From: JBHIYN01 sp041984235
GTDB lineage: Bacteria > Pseudomonadota > Gammaproteobacteria > Ga0077536
Assembly (NCBI GenBank): GCA_041984235.1
Contig: JBHIYN010000010.1
Coordinates: 124,001-188,000 of the forward strand
DNA: 64,000 bases
Direction of reading: 5' to 3'
Shown here: positions 1 to 8,625 of the stretch, one piece after another
Numbering within the stretch: position 1 is the stretch's first letter
Layout of the letters: every line of letters begins with the position of its first letter
Program-made: the position numbers and the translations under genes
Notes under the pieces: model-generated
What the model was told of the DNA's origin: nothing
Seen by the model: the letters and a program-made list of their open reading frames with translations, nothing else
The model's database searches: none

Positions 1-31
1 GGGCGCAATGCCCGTGCATGCGGTGAGATAC
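1..31. other. Window edge downstream of frr
   Basis: These bases lie just after the frr stop in the minus-strand direction. A minus-strand ATG at 19-17 could open the next gene of the operon; uppS follows frr in many gammaproteobacteria. Only six codons are inside the window and they show no recognisable motif, so no gene is claimed. Confidence 0.2.
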
Positions 32-589
32 TCAGACTTCCATCATCTCCTGCTCTTTCTGAGCAGTGATGTCGTCGATCTGCTTGACGTGCTCGTCGGT
101 CAGCTTCTGCGCCTGGTCCTCTCCACGCCGCTCGTCGTCCTCGGAGATGTCCTTGGCCTTGGTCAGGTCCTTGATTTGCCCGATGGCGTCGCGCCGGATG
201 TTACGCACCGCCACCTTGGCCTGCTCCGCCTCGCCGCGCAGGACCTTGATCAGCTCCTTGCGCCGCTCCTCGGTGAGCGGCGGCAGCGGGATGCGGATGA
301 CGGTACCGGCCGTGTTGGGATTGAGCCCCAGATTCGATTCGAGTATGGCCTTCTCGATCGGTTCGACCATGGTCTTGTCCCAGACCGTGATCGAGAGCGT
401 GCGCGAGTCCTCGACCGCCACGTTGGCAGCCTGTGCAAGCGGCGTCGGGTTACCGTAGTAGTTGACCGTGATGTGGTCGAGCAGGCTTGGATGGGCGCGC
501 CCGGTCCGCAGCCGGGCGAGATCCGAGCGGTAGGATTCCACGCTCTTGCCCATGCGCGAGCGCGCGTCGTCGAGTATGTCTTTGACCAT
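32..589 (-). CDS. frr: Ribosome recycling factor
   Basis: RRF works with EF-G to split the post-termination 70S ribosome and release mRNA. The protein is 185 aa, the same length as E. coli RRF, and has the family N-terminus (a three-helix bundle arm beginning VKDILDDARSRMGKSVESY) and the conserved LRTGRAHPSLLD segment. A central IRIPLPPLTEERRKEL block marks the hinge. It is the last gene of rpsB-tsf-pyrH-frr, with a single base between the pyrH stop and its ATG, so it should be translated from the same transcript. Identification is secure. Confidence 0.97.
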   Translation of the reverse strand: MVKDILDDARSRMGKSVESYRSDLARLRTGRAHPSLLDHITVNYYGNPTPLAQAANVAVEDSRTLSITVWDKTMVEPIEKAILESNLGLNPNTAGTVIRIPLPPLTEERRKELIKVLRGEAEQAKVAVRNIRRDAIGQIKDLTKAKDISEDDERRGEDQAQKLTDEHVKQIDDITAQKEQEMMEV

Positions 590-590
590 G

Positions 591-1325
591 TCAGTTCTGC
601 ACCGTTACCAGCGTTCCTACTTCCTGCCCCAGCGCGGCAGCGACAAACACGCCCGGACGGGTCATGTCGACCACGCGCAGCGGCATGTGGTTGTCGCGGC
701 ACAATACGATTGCCGTGGCGTCCATCACCGCGAGCTTGCGCTCCAGCACGTCGTCGTAATCGAGCACGTCGAAACGCGTCGCGGTCTTGTCTATCTGCGG
801 ATCTGCCGAGTAGACGCCATCGACCTTGGTCGCCTTGATCAGCAGCTCCGCGTCCACCTCGATCGCGCGCAGGCTCGCCGCCGAGTCGGTGGTGAAAAAC
901 GGGTTGCCGGTGCCGGCAGCCAGTACCACCACGCGCCCTTTCTCGAGATGCCTCACCGCACGCCGGCGAATGTAGTCCTCGCACACCTCGTTAATCTTGA
1001 TCGCGGACATGACGCGCGCGAACATGCCCTTGCGCTCCAGCGTGTCCTGCAGGGCGAGCGCGTTGATGACCGTGGCGAGCATGCCCATCTGGTCGGCGGT
1101 AACGCGGTCGACGCCGGCCGCGGCGAGGCCGGCGCCACGGAAGATGTTGCCGCCGCCGATGACGATCGCGACCTCGACGCCGGCCGAGCGCAGCTCGCGG
1201 ATTTCGTCACCGATGCGATCGACGATATCCGGGTCGATCCCGTAGCCCTCGTTGCCCATCAGGGCTTCGCCGCTGAGCTTGATCAGCACGCGGCGGTAGG
1301 TGAGCTTGCGGGATTCGCTGGTCAT
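591..1325 (-). CDS. pyrH: Uridylate (UMP) kinase
   Basis: This cytoplasmic hexameric kinase phosphorylates UMP to UDP in de novo pyrimidine synthesis. Bacterial PyrH is typically activated by GTP and inhibited by UTP. The 244-aa protein opens with the amino-acid-kinase signature RVLIKLSGEALMG near residue 13 and carries IGGGNIFRG around residues 56-64 and the TTDSAASLRAIE segment. Size and fold match the family. It sits between tsf and frr in the usual translation-linked operon. Confidence 0.97.
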   Translation of the reverse strand: MTSESRKLTYRRVLIKLSGEALMGNEGYGIDPDIVDRIGDEIRELRSAGVEVAIVIGGGNIFRGAGLAAAGVDRVTADQMGMLATVINALALQDTLERKGMFARVMSAIKINEVCEDYIRRRAVRHLEKGRVVVLAAGTGNPFFTTDSAASLRAIEVDAELLIKATKVDGVYSADPQIDKTATRFDVLDYDDVLERKLAVMDATAIVLCRDNHMPLRVVDMTRPGVFVAAALGQEVGTLVTVQN

Positions 1326-1363
1326 CGTGTCGTGGCGGTCGCCCCCGGTTGCCGCTTCGCTGC

Positions 1364-2248
1364 TCAGCCCTGCCCGGCGCTGCGCGCCTGCGCCATGACT
1401 TCCTCGGCGAAGTTCTCTTCCTTCTTCTCGATCCCCTCGCCGACCTCGAAGCGGACGAATCCGACCACGGTGGCACCCTGCGCCTTGACCAGCTTGGCGA
1501 CCGTCTGGTCCGGGTCCTTGACGAAGGGCTGACCGAGCAGGGTGATCTCGGCGATGAACTTGCGAATGCGTCCGGTGATCATCTTCTCGACGATCTCCGG
1601 CGGCTTGCCGCTCTCAGCGGCCTGCGCACGCTGCACCTCGCGCTCCTTCTCCAGGGTCTCCGCCGGCACGTCGTCCTCGCCCACGCACAGCGGATTGCTC
1701 GCCGCGATGTGCATGGCAAGATCGCGCGCAAGCTCAGGCGTTCCGCCCGCCAGGCGCACCAGCACGCCAATGCGCTTGCCGTGCAGGTACGACTCGATGA
1801 CGTCGTCACCGGCGTCGATGCGCACGAAGCGGCGGATGTCGATCTTCTCACCGACCTTTGCGCTGAGCTCGGTGCGCAGCTGCTCGAAGCTCTCGCCCCC
1901 GGCCGCCGTGAGCGCCCCCAGCGCGGCGACGTCCGCCGGCGCGTGCTCCAGCACGGCGGCGGCAACGGTGTCGCAGAAACGGGTGAAGTTCTCGTCGTTG
2001 GCGACGAAGTCGGTCTCGCTGTTGATCTCCACCATGGCGGCGGCACCGTCACCAACGGCGGCGACGATGGCGCCTTCGGCGGCGATGCGGCCGGCCTTCT
2101 TGGCGGCCTTGGCCGCGCCGGACTTGCGCAGGTGTTCGATGGCGGCGTCGATGTCGCCGTCGGTTTCAACCAGCGCCTTCTTGCATTCCATCATGCCGGC
2201 GCCGGAACGTTCGCGTAGCTCTTTGACCATGCTGGCCGAGATAGCCAT
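1364..2248 (-). CDS. tsf: Elongation factor Ts
   Basis: EF-Ts is the nucleotide exchange factor for EF-Tu. The N-terminal UBA-like domain (ASMVKELRERSGAGMMECKKAL) and the TDFVA exchange motif near residue 80 are present. The start is the ATG at 2248 (MAISASMV), giving 294 aa, close to the usual 280-295. The reading frame stays open upstream into rpsB, but that stretch is the rpsB shadow. It lies 53 bases after the rpsB stop, so the two are almost certainly cotranscribed. Confidence 0.97.
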   Translation of the reverse strand: MAISASMVKELRERSGAGMMECKKALVETDGDIDAAIEHLRKSGAAKAAKKAGRIAAEGAIVAAVGDGAAAMVEINSETDFVANDENFTRFCDTVAAAVLEHAPADVAALGALTAAGGESFEQLRTELSAKVGEKIDIRRFVRIDAGDDVIESYLHGKRIGVLVRLAGGTPELARDLAMHIAASNPLCVGEDDVPAETLEKEREVQRAQAAESGKPPEIVEKMITGRIRKFIAEITLLGQPFVKDPDQTVAKLVKAQGATVVGFVRFEVGEGIEKKEENFAEEVMAQARSAGQG

Positions 2249-2301
2249 TTCGGATATTCCTCTGCTGTACTTGTGGTGGTTTCCGTCGGGCGCCGCGGTG
2301 G

Positions 2302-3162
2302 CTACCCGGCGGTCCCGCCGGTAGCGGCTTCGTCGGCAGCGGCCGCGGGCTGCGGCGCTGCCTCGGCAGCCGGCGCCTCGGCGGCGGGCGCCGCGTCGGC
2401 GGCACTCTCGCCCAGCAACGGCGCTACCGCCTCGTCGAGCTCGACGAACTCGTCGCCGGCGCCGGTTGCGACCTCGGCCATGGTCAGCCGCGCATCCTGC
2501 ACCGCATCGGCGATCGCTTTGACGTACAGGTTGATCGAACGAATCGCGTCGTCGTTGCCCGGGATGACGTAATCCACGCCATCGGGCGAATTGTTGGTGT
2601 CGACCACCGCCACGATCGGAATACCGAGCTTGTTGGCCTCGGCGACCGCGATGCGCTCGTGGCCGACGTCGACGATGAACAGGGCGTCCGGCAGACCCTC
2701 CATGTCCTTGATGCCGCCAAGACCGCGGTTGAGCTTCTCCAGCTCGCGGCGCAGCGTCAGACCCTCCTTCTTGGACATGCGCTCCAGGCCGCCCTTCTCG
2801 ATCATCTCTTCGAGCTCCTTGAGGCGGCGGATCGACTGGCGCACGGTCTTGAAGTTGGTCAGCATGCCGCCCAGCCAGCGGCGGCTGACGAACGGCATGC
2901 CGCAGCGCTGCGCCTCGCGCATGACACATTCCTGCGCCGAACGCTTGGTGCCGACGAACAGAATCTTGCCGCGGCGGGCAGCGACGCGACCGACGAAATT
3001 GATCGCGTCATCGAAAAGCGGCATGGTCTTTTCGAGATTGATGATGTGGATCTTGTTGCGCTCGCCGAAGATGTAGGGGGCCATCTTCGGGTGCCAGAAG
3101 CGGGTCTGGTGCCCGAAATGCACGCCAGCCTCGAGCATCTGGCGCATACTGATATCGCTCAT
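2302..3162 (-). CDS. rpsB: 30S ribosomal protein S2
   Basis: S2 binds the head-body junction of the 30S subunit and helps recruit S1. The start is ATG 3162 (MSDISMRQMLEAGVHFGHQ), placed by an AGGAG Shine-Dalgarno about 9 bases upstream; the open frame begins 14 codons earlier without such support. The core is canonical (FVGTKRSAQE, RWLGGMLTNF). At 286 aa the protein is about 45 residues longer than E. coli S2 because of a low-complexity tail rich in Ala, Glu and Pro after residue 240. It is the first gene of the rpsB-tsf-pyrH-frr operon. Confidence 0.96.
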   Translation of the reverse strand: MSDISMRQMLEAGVHFGHQTRFWHPKMAPYIFGERNKIHIINLEKTMPLFDDAINFVGRVAARRGKILFVGTKRSAQECVMREAQRCGMPFVSRRWLGGMLTNFKTVRQSIRRLKELEEMIEKGGLERMSKKEGLTLRRELEKLNRGLGGIKDMEGLPDALFIVDVGHERIAVAEANKLGIPIVAVVDTNNSPDGVDYVIPGNDDAIRSINLYVKAIADAVQDARLTMAEVATGAGDEFVELDEAVAPLLGESAADAAPAAEAPAAEAAPQPAAAADEAATGGTAG

Positions 3163-3294
3163 TGTGTAGTCTCCTGTCGGGTTAGGCCTCCACGCATCCC
3201 GCACGCCAATCTGCCGCCAGGAAGGTGGCAGACACCCGGGCGCCGGTGTCGATACGTGTGAGTGATTAAGGTCGATTGCCTCAAGGGCGCGCGC

Positions 3295-3323
3295 TTTATA
3301 CCATAGAACCCGAATGGCAACAA
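3295..3323 (-). promoter_or_regulatory. Sigma70-type promoter for rpsB operon
   Basis: On the minus strand TTGTTG (3323-3318) and TATAAA (3300-3295) are separated by exactly 17 bases. A G/C-rich discriminator follows, as at growth-rate-controlled ribosomal promoters. It lies about 130 bases upstream of the rpsB ATG, leaving a leader long enough for S2 autoregulation. The position of the boxes is read directly; function is inferred. Confidence 0.7.
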
Positions 3324-3347
3324 TGACTTGGATGCAGTGACGCGCTT

Positions 3348-4127
3348 ATGCCGGTGACCATCAAATCCGCCGAGGAGATCGAGAAAATGCGCGTCGCGGG
3401 CCGGCTCGCGGCCGACGTGCTAACCATGATCGAGCCGCACGTGCGCCCGGGCGTGACCACGCTCGAGCTCGACCGCCTGTGCCACGACTACATCGTCGGC
3501 GAGCAGCAGGCAATCCCGGCGCCGCTCGACTACCACGGCTTCCCGAAATCCATCTGTACCTCGGTCAACCACGTGGTCTGCCACGGCATCCCGGCCGACC
3601 GCCGGCTCAAGAACGGCGACATCGTCAACGTCGACATCACCGTGATCAAGGACGGCTTCCACGGCGACACGTCAAAAATGTTCATCGTCGGCGAAGGCTC
3701 GATCAAGGCGCGCCGGCTGGTCGAGACCGCCTACGAGTGCCTGTGTATCGGCATCGACCTGGTCCGGCCCGGCATGCGCCTGGGTGACATCGGTGCCGCC
3801 ATCCAGGAGCACGCCGAAGGACGCAACTACAGCGTGGTCCGGGAGTACTGCGGGCATGGCATCGGCCGGCAGTTCCACGAGGAGCCGCAGGTGCTGCACT
3901 ACGGCACCCGGGGCACCGGCCTGATCCTGAGTCCCGGCATGACCTTTACCATCGAGCCGATGATCAATGCCGGCAAGCGCCACGTGAAGCTGTTGCCGGA
4001 CCAGTGGACGGTGGTGACCAAGGACCGCAGCCTGTCCGCGCAATGGGAGCACACCATCCTGGTCACCGACGGCGGGTTCGAGGTACTCACGGCGCGCGCC
4101 GAGGAATGCTTCGAGGCGGCCGCCTGA
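3348..4127 (+). CDS. map: Type I methionine aminopeptidase
   Basis: Map removes the initiator methionine from nascent proteins in the cytoplasm. The 259-aa protein has all five metal ligands in context: Asp in VNVDIT, Asp in HGDTSKMF, His in YCGHGIGRQFHEEP, Glu in TIEPMI and Glu in QWEHTI. The length and the lack of an N-terminal extension fit the class of E. coli Map. It is divergent from rpsB, as in E. coli, but the next gene is mutH, not glnD. Confidence 0.97.
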   Translation: MPVTIKSAEEIEKMRVAGRLAADVLTMIEPHVRPGVTTLELDRLCHDYIVGEQQAIPAPLDYHGFPKSICTSVNHVVCHGIPADRRLKNGDIVNVDITVIKDGFHGDTSKMFIVGEGSIKARRLVETAYECLCIGIDLVRPGMRLGDIGAAIQEHAEGRNYSVVREYCGHGIGRQFHEEPQVLHYGTRGTGLILSPGMTFTIEPMINAGKRHVKLLPDQWTVVTKDRSLSAQWEHTILVTDGGFEVLTARAEECFEAAA

Positions 4128-4146
4128 GCGCGCGGTGCGCGCGGTG

Positions 4147-4809
4147 ATGACAGCGCCCGCCAGCGAGGCCGAACTGCTGGCGCGGGCACGCGCCCTGGCC
4201 GGGCGCACGCTGGGCGAAATCGCCGCCACGCATGCCTTTCGCCTGCCGCCGGACCTGCGCGGCCACAAGGGCGTGATCGGCGAGCTGCTGGAGATCGCGC
4301 TGGGCGCGGATGCCGGCTCGCGGCCGGTGCCCGATTTCGAGCACCTCGGCATCGAGCTCAAGAGCGTGCCGCTGGGCCGTGACGAACGGCCCTGCGAGTC
4401 GACCCACGTGTGCGCGGTCGCGCTCGGCGAGATAACCGGCCAGCGCTGGGAGACTTCGACCGTGCGTCGCAAGCTGGCGCGGGTGCTGTGGATCCCGGTC
4501 GAGGCGCGTAGTGTGCGAGCGCTGGCAGCGCGACGGATCGGTTACGCATTGCTGTGGAGCCCCAGTGCCGAGGAAGAGCAGGTCCTGCGCCGCGACTGGG
4601 AAGAGCACGTGGAGCTGATCGCAACGGGCCGGCTGGGCGAGATCGATGCCCGCATGGGGACCTGGCTGCAGGTACGCCCCAAGGGCGCCAACCGGGACGC
4701 GCTGGTCCCGGCACACGCCGCGGACGGCTCGCCGCGCGCCTCCCTGCCACGCGGGTTCTACCTGCGTACCGCGTTCACGCGCCGCATCCTGGGTGCAGTA
4801 GCGGCATGA
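4147..4809 (+). CDS. mutH: DNA mismatch repair endonuclease MutH
   Basis: MutH nicks the unmethylated strand at hemimethylated GATC sites after activation by MutS-MutL. The restriction-endonuclease-like D...ExK active site is visible as DFEHLGIELKSVPL about 65-78 residues in, followed by the family block STHVCAVALGEI and a C-terminal TWLQVRPKG. The ATG at 4147 gives 220 aa; an in-frame GTG at 4135 would add four residues. MutH implies that this organism uses Dam methylation for strand discrimination. Its stop overlaps the dusA start (ATGA), so the two are coupled. Confidence 0.93.
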   Translation: MTAPASEAELLARARALAGRTLGEIAATHAFRLPPDLRGHKGVIGELLEIALGADAGSRPVPDFEHLGIELKSVPLGRDERPCESTHVCAVALGEITGQRWETSTVRRKLARVLWIPVEARSVRALAARRIGYALLWSPSAEEEQVLRRDWEEHVELIATGRLGEIDARMGTWLQVRPKGANRDALVPAHAADGSPRASLPRGFYLRTAFTRRILGAVAA

Positions 4810-5828
4810 CCGCGACCGCCCCGTCGCCCTGGCGGCTGTGCCTGGCGCCGATGATGCGGCGCACCGATCGCCACTTTCGTCACCTGGTGCGGTTGATCGC
4901 GCCGAGCATGCGCCTGTACTCGGAGATGGTGGTGACCGGCGCCATCCTGCACGGTGACCGCAGCCGCTTCCTCGAGTTCGATGCAATCGAGCACCCGGTC
5001 GCGCTGCAGCTCGGCGGCAGCGACCCGGACGAGCTCGCGCAGGCTGCGGCGATCGCGGCGGACTGGGGCTACGACGAGGTCAACCTGAATTGCGGCTGTC
5101 CCAGTGACCGCGTGCAGGCGGGTGCCTTCGGCGCCTGCCTGATGCGCGAACCGCAGCGCGTCGCGACCTGCGTCAGCGCGATGCGCGATGCGCTGCCCGC
5201 CGCGGTCGCAGTCAGCGTCAAGACCCGGCTCGGTGTCGACGATCTCTACGACTACGGTTACTTCCGCGATTTCGTCGGCATGCTCGCCGACGCCGGCTGC
5301 GGGGTGTTCCAGGTGCATGCGCGCAAAGCGTGGCTGTCCGGACTCAATCCGCGCGAGAACCGCGAGATTCCGCCACTCGAGTACGACTGGGTATATCGCC
5401 TCAAGCGCGAGATGCCGCACCTGACGGTGGTCGTCAACGGCGGCATCGGCGACGCTGCCGCCGCCGCGGAGCACTGGCGCGAGGTCGACGGCGTCATGCT
5501 GGGCCGCTGCGCGTACGCCGATCCCTACGGCCTGGTGAACTTCGAACGCGCTGCCCGTGCCGGCGGATCCTCACCGTCGATCGTGGAGGTCGCCGAACGC
5601 TACCTCGATTACACCGAGACGCAGCTCGCGCGCGGGATCTACCTCAAGCACCTCTCGCGCCACCTGGTGAACCTGTTCCAGCGCTGTCCCGGTGCGCGCG
5701 AGTGGCGACGTACGCTGACCACCGCCGGCGCCGCGCCCGGCGCCGGTACCGGGGTCGTGCGTACGGCGCTGGCGCGGGTGGTGGCGGCGGCCGGTGCGCA
5801 GGCGGCCGACCTCGCAGCGACGTCCTGA
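4806..5828 (+). CDS. dusA: tRNA-dihydrouridine(20/20a) synthase DusA
   Basis: This FMN enzyme reduces U20/U20a in the D-loop of tRNAs using NADPH. The 340-aa product has the Dus signatures LAPMMRRTDRHFR at the N-terminus, the catalytic-cysteine block NLNCGCPSDRVQAGAFGACL, VSVKTRLGVDD, and the DusA-specific VHARKAWLSGLNPRENREIPPL. That last block separates DusA from DusB and DusC. The ATG at 4806 overlaps the mutH stop by four bases. The long upstream open frame is a shadow over mutH. Confidence 0.95.
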   Translation: MTATAPSPWRLCLAPMMRRTDRHFRHLVRLIAPSMRLYSEMVVTGAILHGDRSRFLEFDAIEHPVALQLGGSDPDELAQAAAIAADWGYDEVNLNCGCPSDRVQAGAFGACLMREPQRVATCVSAMRDALPAAVAVSVKTRLGVDDLYDYGYFRDFVGMLADAGCGVFQVHARKAWLSGLNPRENREIPPLEYDWVYRLKREMPHLTVVVNGGIGDAAAAAEHWREVDGVMLGRCAYADPYGLVNFERAARAGGSSPSIVEVAERYLDYTETQLARGIYLKHLSRHLVNLFQRCPGAREWRRTLTTAGAAPGAGTGVVRTALARVVAAAGAQAADLAATS

Positions 5829-5864
5829 AACCCGCAAAGCTGGCCGCGCTCGGACGCGCACCTA

Positions 5865-5870
5865 TATAAT
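5865..5870 (+). promoter_or_regulatory. Candidate -10 box upstream of the PIMT-like/tolC genes
   Basis: A perfect TATAAT sits at 5865-5870 in the gap after dusA, 75 bases before the next ATG. No good -35 box is found 16-18 bases upstream (TGGCCG at 5841 is weak), so the promoter may need an activator. Confidence 0.4.
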
Positions 5871-5944
5871 GCGACGCAGCGGTTTCTGCCGCGCCCGGGT
5901 CCCCACTCGCCACAGAAATTTGTTCGCGACGAGTACTTACGCCG

Positions 5945-6598
5945 ATGGATTTTGAAACCGCACGCTTCAACATGGTCGAGCAGCAGATCCGCACCTGGGA
6001 GGTGCTGGATCCCGGCGTGCTGACCGCCTGCAGCGACGTCGCCCGCGATCAGTTCGTACCCGAGCCGTACCGCAACCTCGCCTATGCTGACACCGAGATC
6101 GAAATCGGCCACGGTCAGCGCATGATGTCGCCCAAGATCGAAGCGCGCCTGCTGCAGGCGCTGGCCGTACGCCCGTCCGACCGGATTCTCGAGATCGGCA
6201 CCGGCAGCGGCTACCTCACCGCCCTGCTCGCCACGCTCGGCGCTCACGTGACCAGCATCGAATACCACGAGGACCTGTCCGCTGCGGGCAAGGCCAACCT
6301 CGCGCGCGCCGGCATCGGCAATGTCAAACTGCACGTGGGCGACGGCATCGACGGCTGGACCACGGCCGAGCCCTACGACGTCATCGTGCTGACGGGGTCG
6401 TGCCCGGAGCGGCGCCCCGTCATCGAACGTCAGCTCAGCATCGGCGGCCGCCTGTTCGCTGTTATCGGTTGCCACCCGGTGATGGAAGCGGTGCTGGTGA
6501 CCCGCGTGACACAGGACTCGTGGGCCGAGGAGAGCCTGTTCGAAACCGAACTGGCGCCACTTATAGGTGCCGAACCCAAACCCGAATTCAGTTTCTGA
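5945..6598 (+). CDS. Protein-L-isoaspartate O-methyltransferase-family protein
   Basis: This is a 217-aa SAM-dependent methyltransferase of the PIMT family. Motif I (RILEIGTGSGYLTALLA) is near residue 80 and the PIMT N-terminal helix MVEQQIRTWEVLD precedes it. It is not the canonical Pcm, which is encoded at 46140-46772 in the rpoS locus; this is the paralogue that often lies directly before tolC in non-enteric gammaproteobacteria. The gap to tolC is only 9 bases, implying a shared transcript. Its true substrate is unknown; isoaspartyl repair is inferred from the family. Confidence 0.85.
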   Translation: MDFETARFNMVEQQIRTWEVLDPGVLTACSDVARDQFVPEPYRNLAYADTEIEIGHGQRMMSPKIEARLLQALAVRPSDRILEIGTGSGYLTALLATLGAHVTSIEYHEDLSAAGKANLARAGIGNVKLHVGDGIDGWTTAEPYDVIVLTGSCPERRPVIERQLSIGGRLFAVIGCHPVMEAVLVTRVTQDSWAEESLFETELAPLIGAEPKPEFSF

Positions 6599-6607
6599 TC
6601 CTGCTCC

Positions 6608-8002
6608 ATGATGCTGTTGCCTGATTCCGCGGTCCGCGTGCGCCGCGCGGCCTGCGCGCTGCTGGCGAGCCTGGTGCTGGCCACCCTCGCCACCCCCGCG
6701 CCGGCACGCGACGACCTGATGGCCATTCTCGAGGCCGCCGAACGCATGGACCCTTTCTACCGCGAGGCGCAGAGCACTGCGCTGGCCGTGGCCGAGGGTG
6801 TCCCGCAGGCACGCGCCGACCTGTTCCTGCCGCGCATCGCGGCCAGCGGCAATGCCAGTCGCGTGAAGCAGGACACCGAGCTCACCGGCGGCTTCGGCGT
6901 CGGAGGCACGGTCTACTTCCCGCAGTTCGGCTTCCGCCTCACGCTGGAGCAGCCGGTCTACCACCACGATCGCTTCCTGGCGCTGAAGCAGGCCGACCGC
7001 CGCCTGCAACAGGCCCAGCTCGAAGTCCTGGTCGCCCACCAGGAGATGATGCTGCGCGTCGCGGAGCGCTATTTCGACGTGCTGGCCGCCCGCGACAACC
7101 TCGCCTTCGCAGAGGCCGAGAAGCAATCCCTGCAAAGTCAGCTCGAACAGGCACAGCAGCGTTTCGAGGTCGGTCTCATCGCGATCACCGACGTGCAGGA
7201 AGCCCAGGCCGGCTATGACCGCGCGCTGGCCAGCGAGATCAGCGCCCGTAACCAGATCGAGAACGCGGCCGAAGCGCTGCGCGAGGTGACCGGCGCCTAC
7301 CACGCGGACCTCGTCGCGCTCGGTGACAGCCTGCCGCTGACCGTGCCGGAACCGCACGACATCGAGGCCTGGACCAGCACCGCGCTGGGCAACAACCTCG
7401 ATCTCAGCGCCGCGCTGACTGCGACCGAGATCGCGCAGAAGGAGATCCGCCGGCAGTTCGCCGGGCATTACCCGACGCTCGACATCGTCGGTTCGCACGG
7501 ATACAACGAGACCGGCGGCCGCTTCGGCACCGCCGAGGTCACCCAGACCGACATCGGCTTCGAGCTCAACGTGCCGATTTACGAGGGCGGCCGCCGCGTG
7601 TCGCTGACCCGCGAGGCCGAGCACGAGTACCAGGCCGCGCTCGAACGACTCGAGCAGACCCGGCGCGCGGTGCAGCGCGAGACGCGCGAAGCCTACCTCG
7701 GCGTCACGGCGCAGATCAGCTCGGTCAAGGCACTGCGCCAGGCCGTGGTGTCGTCGCGCACTGCACTCGACTCCACCCGCGCGGGCTTCGAGGTCGGCAC
7801 CCGTACTGCCATCGACGTGGTCGCGGCCGAGCGCGGCCTGTCCCAGGCCAAGCGCGATTACGCCCGCGCACGCTACGACTACATCGTGCAGATGCTGCGG
7901 CTGAAGAAAGCCGCCGGCAGTCTGCAGCCCGACGACCTGGCAGCCGCCAATTCCTGGCTGGAAGGCGATACGCCATCAGGCGCCGCCGCCGGCACAGAGT
8001 AA
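6608..8002 (+). CDS. tolC: TolC-family outer membrane efflux channel
   Basis: TolC forms the trimeric outer-membrane/periplasmic duct used by RND and ABC efflux pumps and by type I secretion. The 464-aa protein has an Arg-rich N-terminus and a signal peptide (hydrophobic LLASLVLATLATPAPA, cleavage probably near residue 34). Two outer-membrane efflux repeats of long coiled-coil helices follow (about residues 40-240 and 250-445). No pump or adaptor gene is adjacent, as expected for a general TolC. An ATG two codons apart leaves the exact start open by one residue. Confidence 0.92.
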   Translation: MMLLPDSAVRVRRAACALLASLVLATLATPAPARDDLMAILEAAERMDPFYREAQSTALAVAEGVPQARADLFLPRIAASGNASRVKQDTELTGGFGVGGTVYFPQFGFRLTLEQPVYHHDRFLALKQADRRLQQAQLEVLVAHQEMMLRVAERYFDVLAARDNLAFAEAEKQSLQSQLEQAQQRFEVGLIAITDVQEAQAGYDRALASEISARNQIENAAEALREVTGAYHADLVALGDSLPLTVPEPHDIEAWTSTALGNNLDLSAALTATEIAQKEIRRQFAGHYPTLDIVGSHGYNETGGRFGTAEVTQTDIGFELNVPIYEGGRRVSLTREAEHEYQAALERLEQTRRAVQRETREAYLGVTAQISSVKALRQAVVSSRTALDSTRAGFEVGTRTAIDVVAAERGLSQAKRDYARARYDYIVQMLRLKKAAGSLQPDDLAAANSWLEGDTPSGAAAGTE

Positions 8003-8007
8003 TTTTC

Positions 8008-8589
8008 ATGACCGAAACAGCAACCCTGGCAGCGGCAGGCAAGTGTCGCACCCCCGACTCCGTGCTGGTCGTCGTCGACATCCAGCAGCGCCTCGGCGAC
8101 GCCATGCCGACCAAGGTACTCAACCGGGTCATCCTCAACACCACGCTGCTCGCCCGTAGCGCCGGCCTGCTCCAGGTCCCGGTCCTGCACACCGAGCAGT
8201 ATCCCCAGGGCCTGGGCCCGACCCATGCCGAGGTCGCGCGGGCGCTGCCGGACGGCACCGGGCGGGTCGAGAAGACCGCCTTCTCGTGCTGGGGCGACGC
8301 CGGATTCCGCGACGCGCTGGCCGGCAGCGGACGTCGCCAGGTCATCCTCACCGGCATGGAAGCGCACGTCTGCGTCCTGCAGACCGCCCTCGACCTTGCC
8401 GCAGCCGGGCTCGAGGTCTTCGTGGTGGAGGACGCGATTTGCTCGCGCCGGCTGGAGAACTACCAGAATGCCATCGACCGCATGCGCCAGGCCGCGCTAG
8501 CGGTCGTGAGCGCCGAGTCCGTGGTCTTCGAGTGGATGGAAGCATCCACCCACCCGCACTTCAAGGCGATCCAGTCGCTGCTGCGCTGA
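8008..8589 (+). CDS. Isochorismatase-family cysteine hydrolase
   Basis: This 193-aa protein has the isochorismatase-like fold with the catalytic triad Asp24 (VVVDIQ), Lys89 (VEKTAFS) and Cys122 (GMEAHVCVLQTA), plus the usual cis-peptide context before the cysteine. It resembles the YcaC type of unknown substrate rather than nicotinamidase or EntB. It begins five bases after the tolC stop and so is probably in the same operon. The substrate cannot be told from sequence. Confidence 0.85.
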   Translation: MTETATLAAAGKCRTPDSVLVVVDIQQRLGDAMPTKVLNRVILNTTLLARSAGLLQVPVLHTEQYPQGLGPTHAEVARALPDGTGRVEKTAFSCWGDAGFRDALAGSGRRQVILTGMEAHVCVLQTALDLAAAGLEVFVVEDAICSRRLENYQNAIDRMRQAALAVVSAESVVFEWMEASTHPHFKAIQSLLR

Positions 8590-8625
8590 ACGCGCCCGCT
8601 CGACCGGTGCGCATTCGACCGGCGG

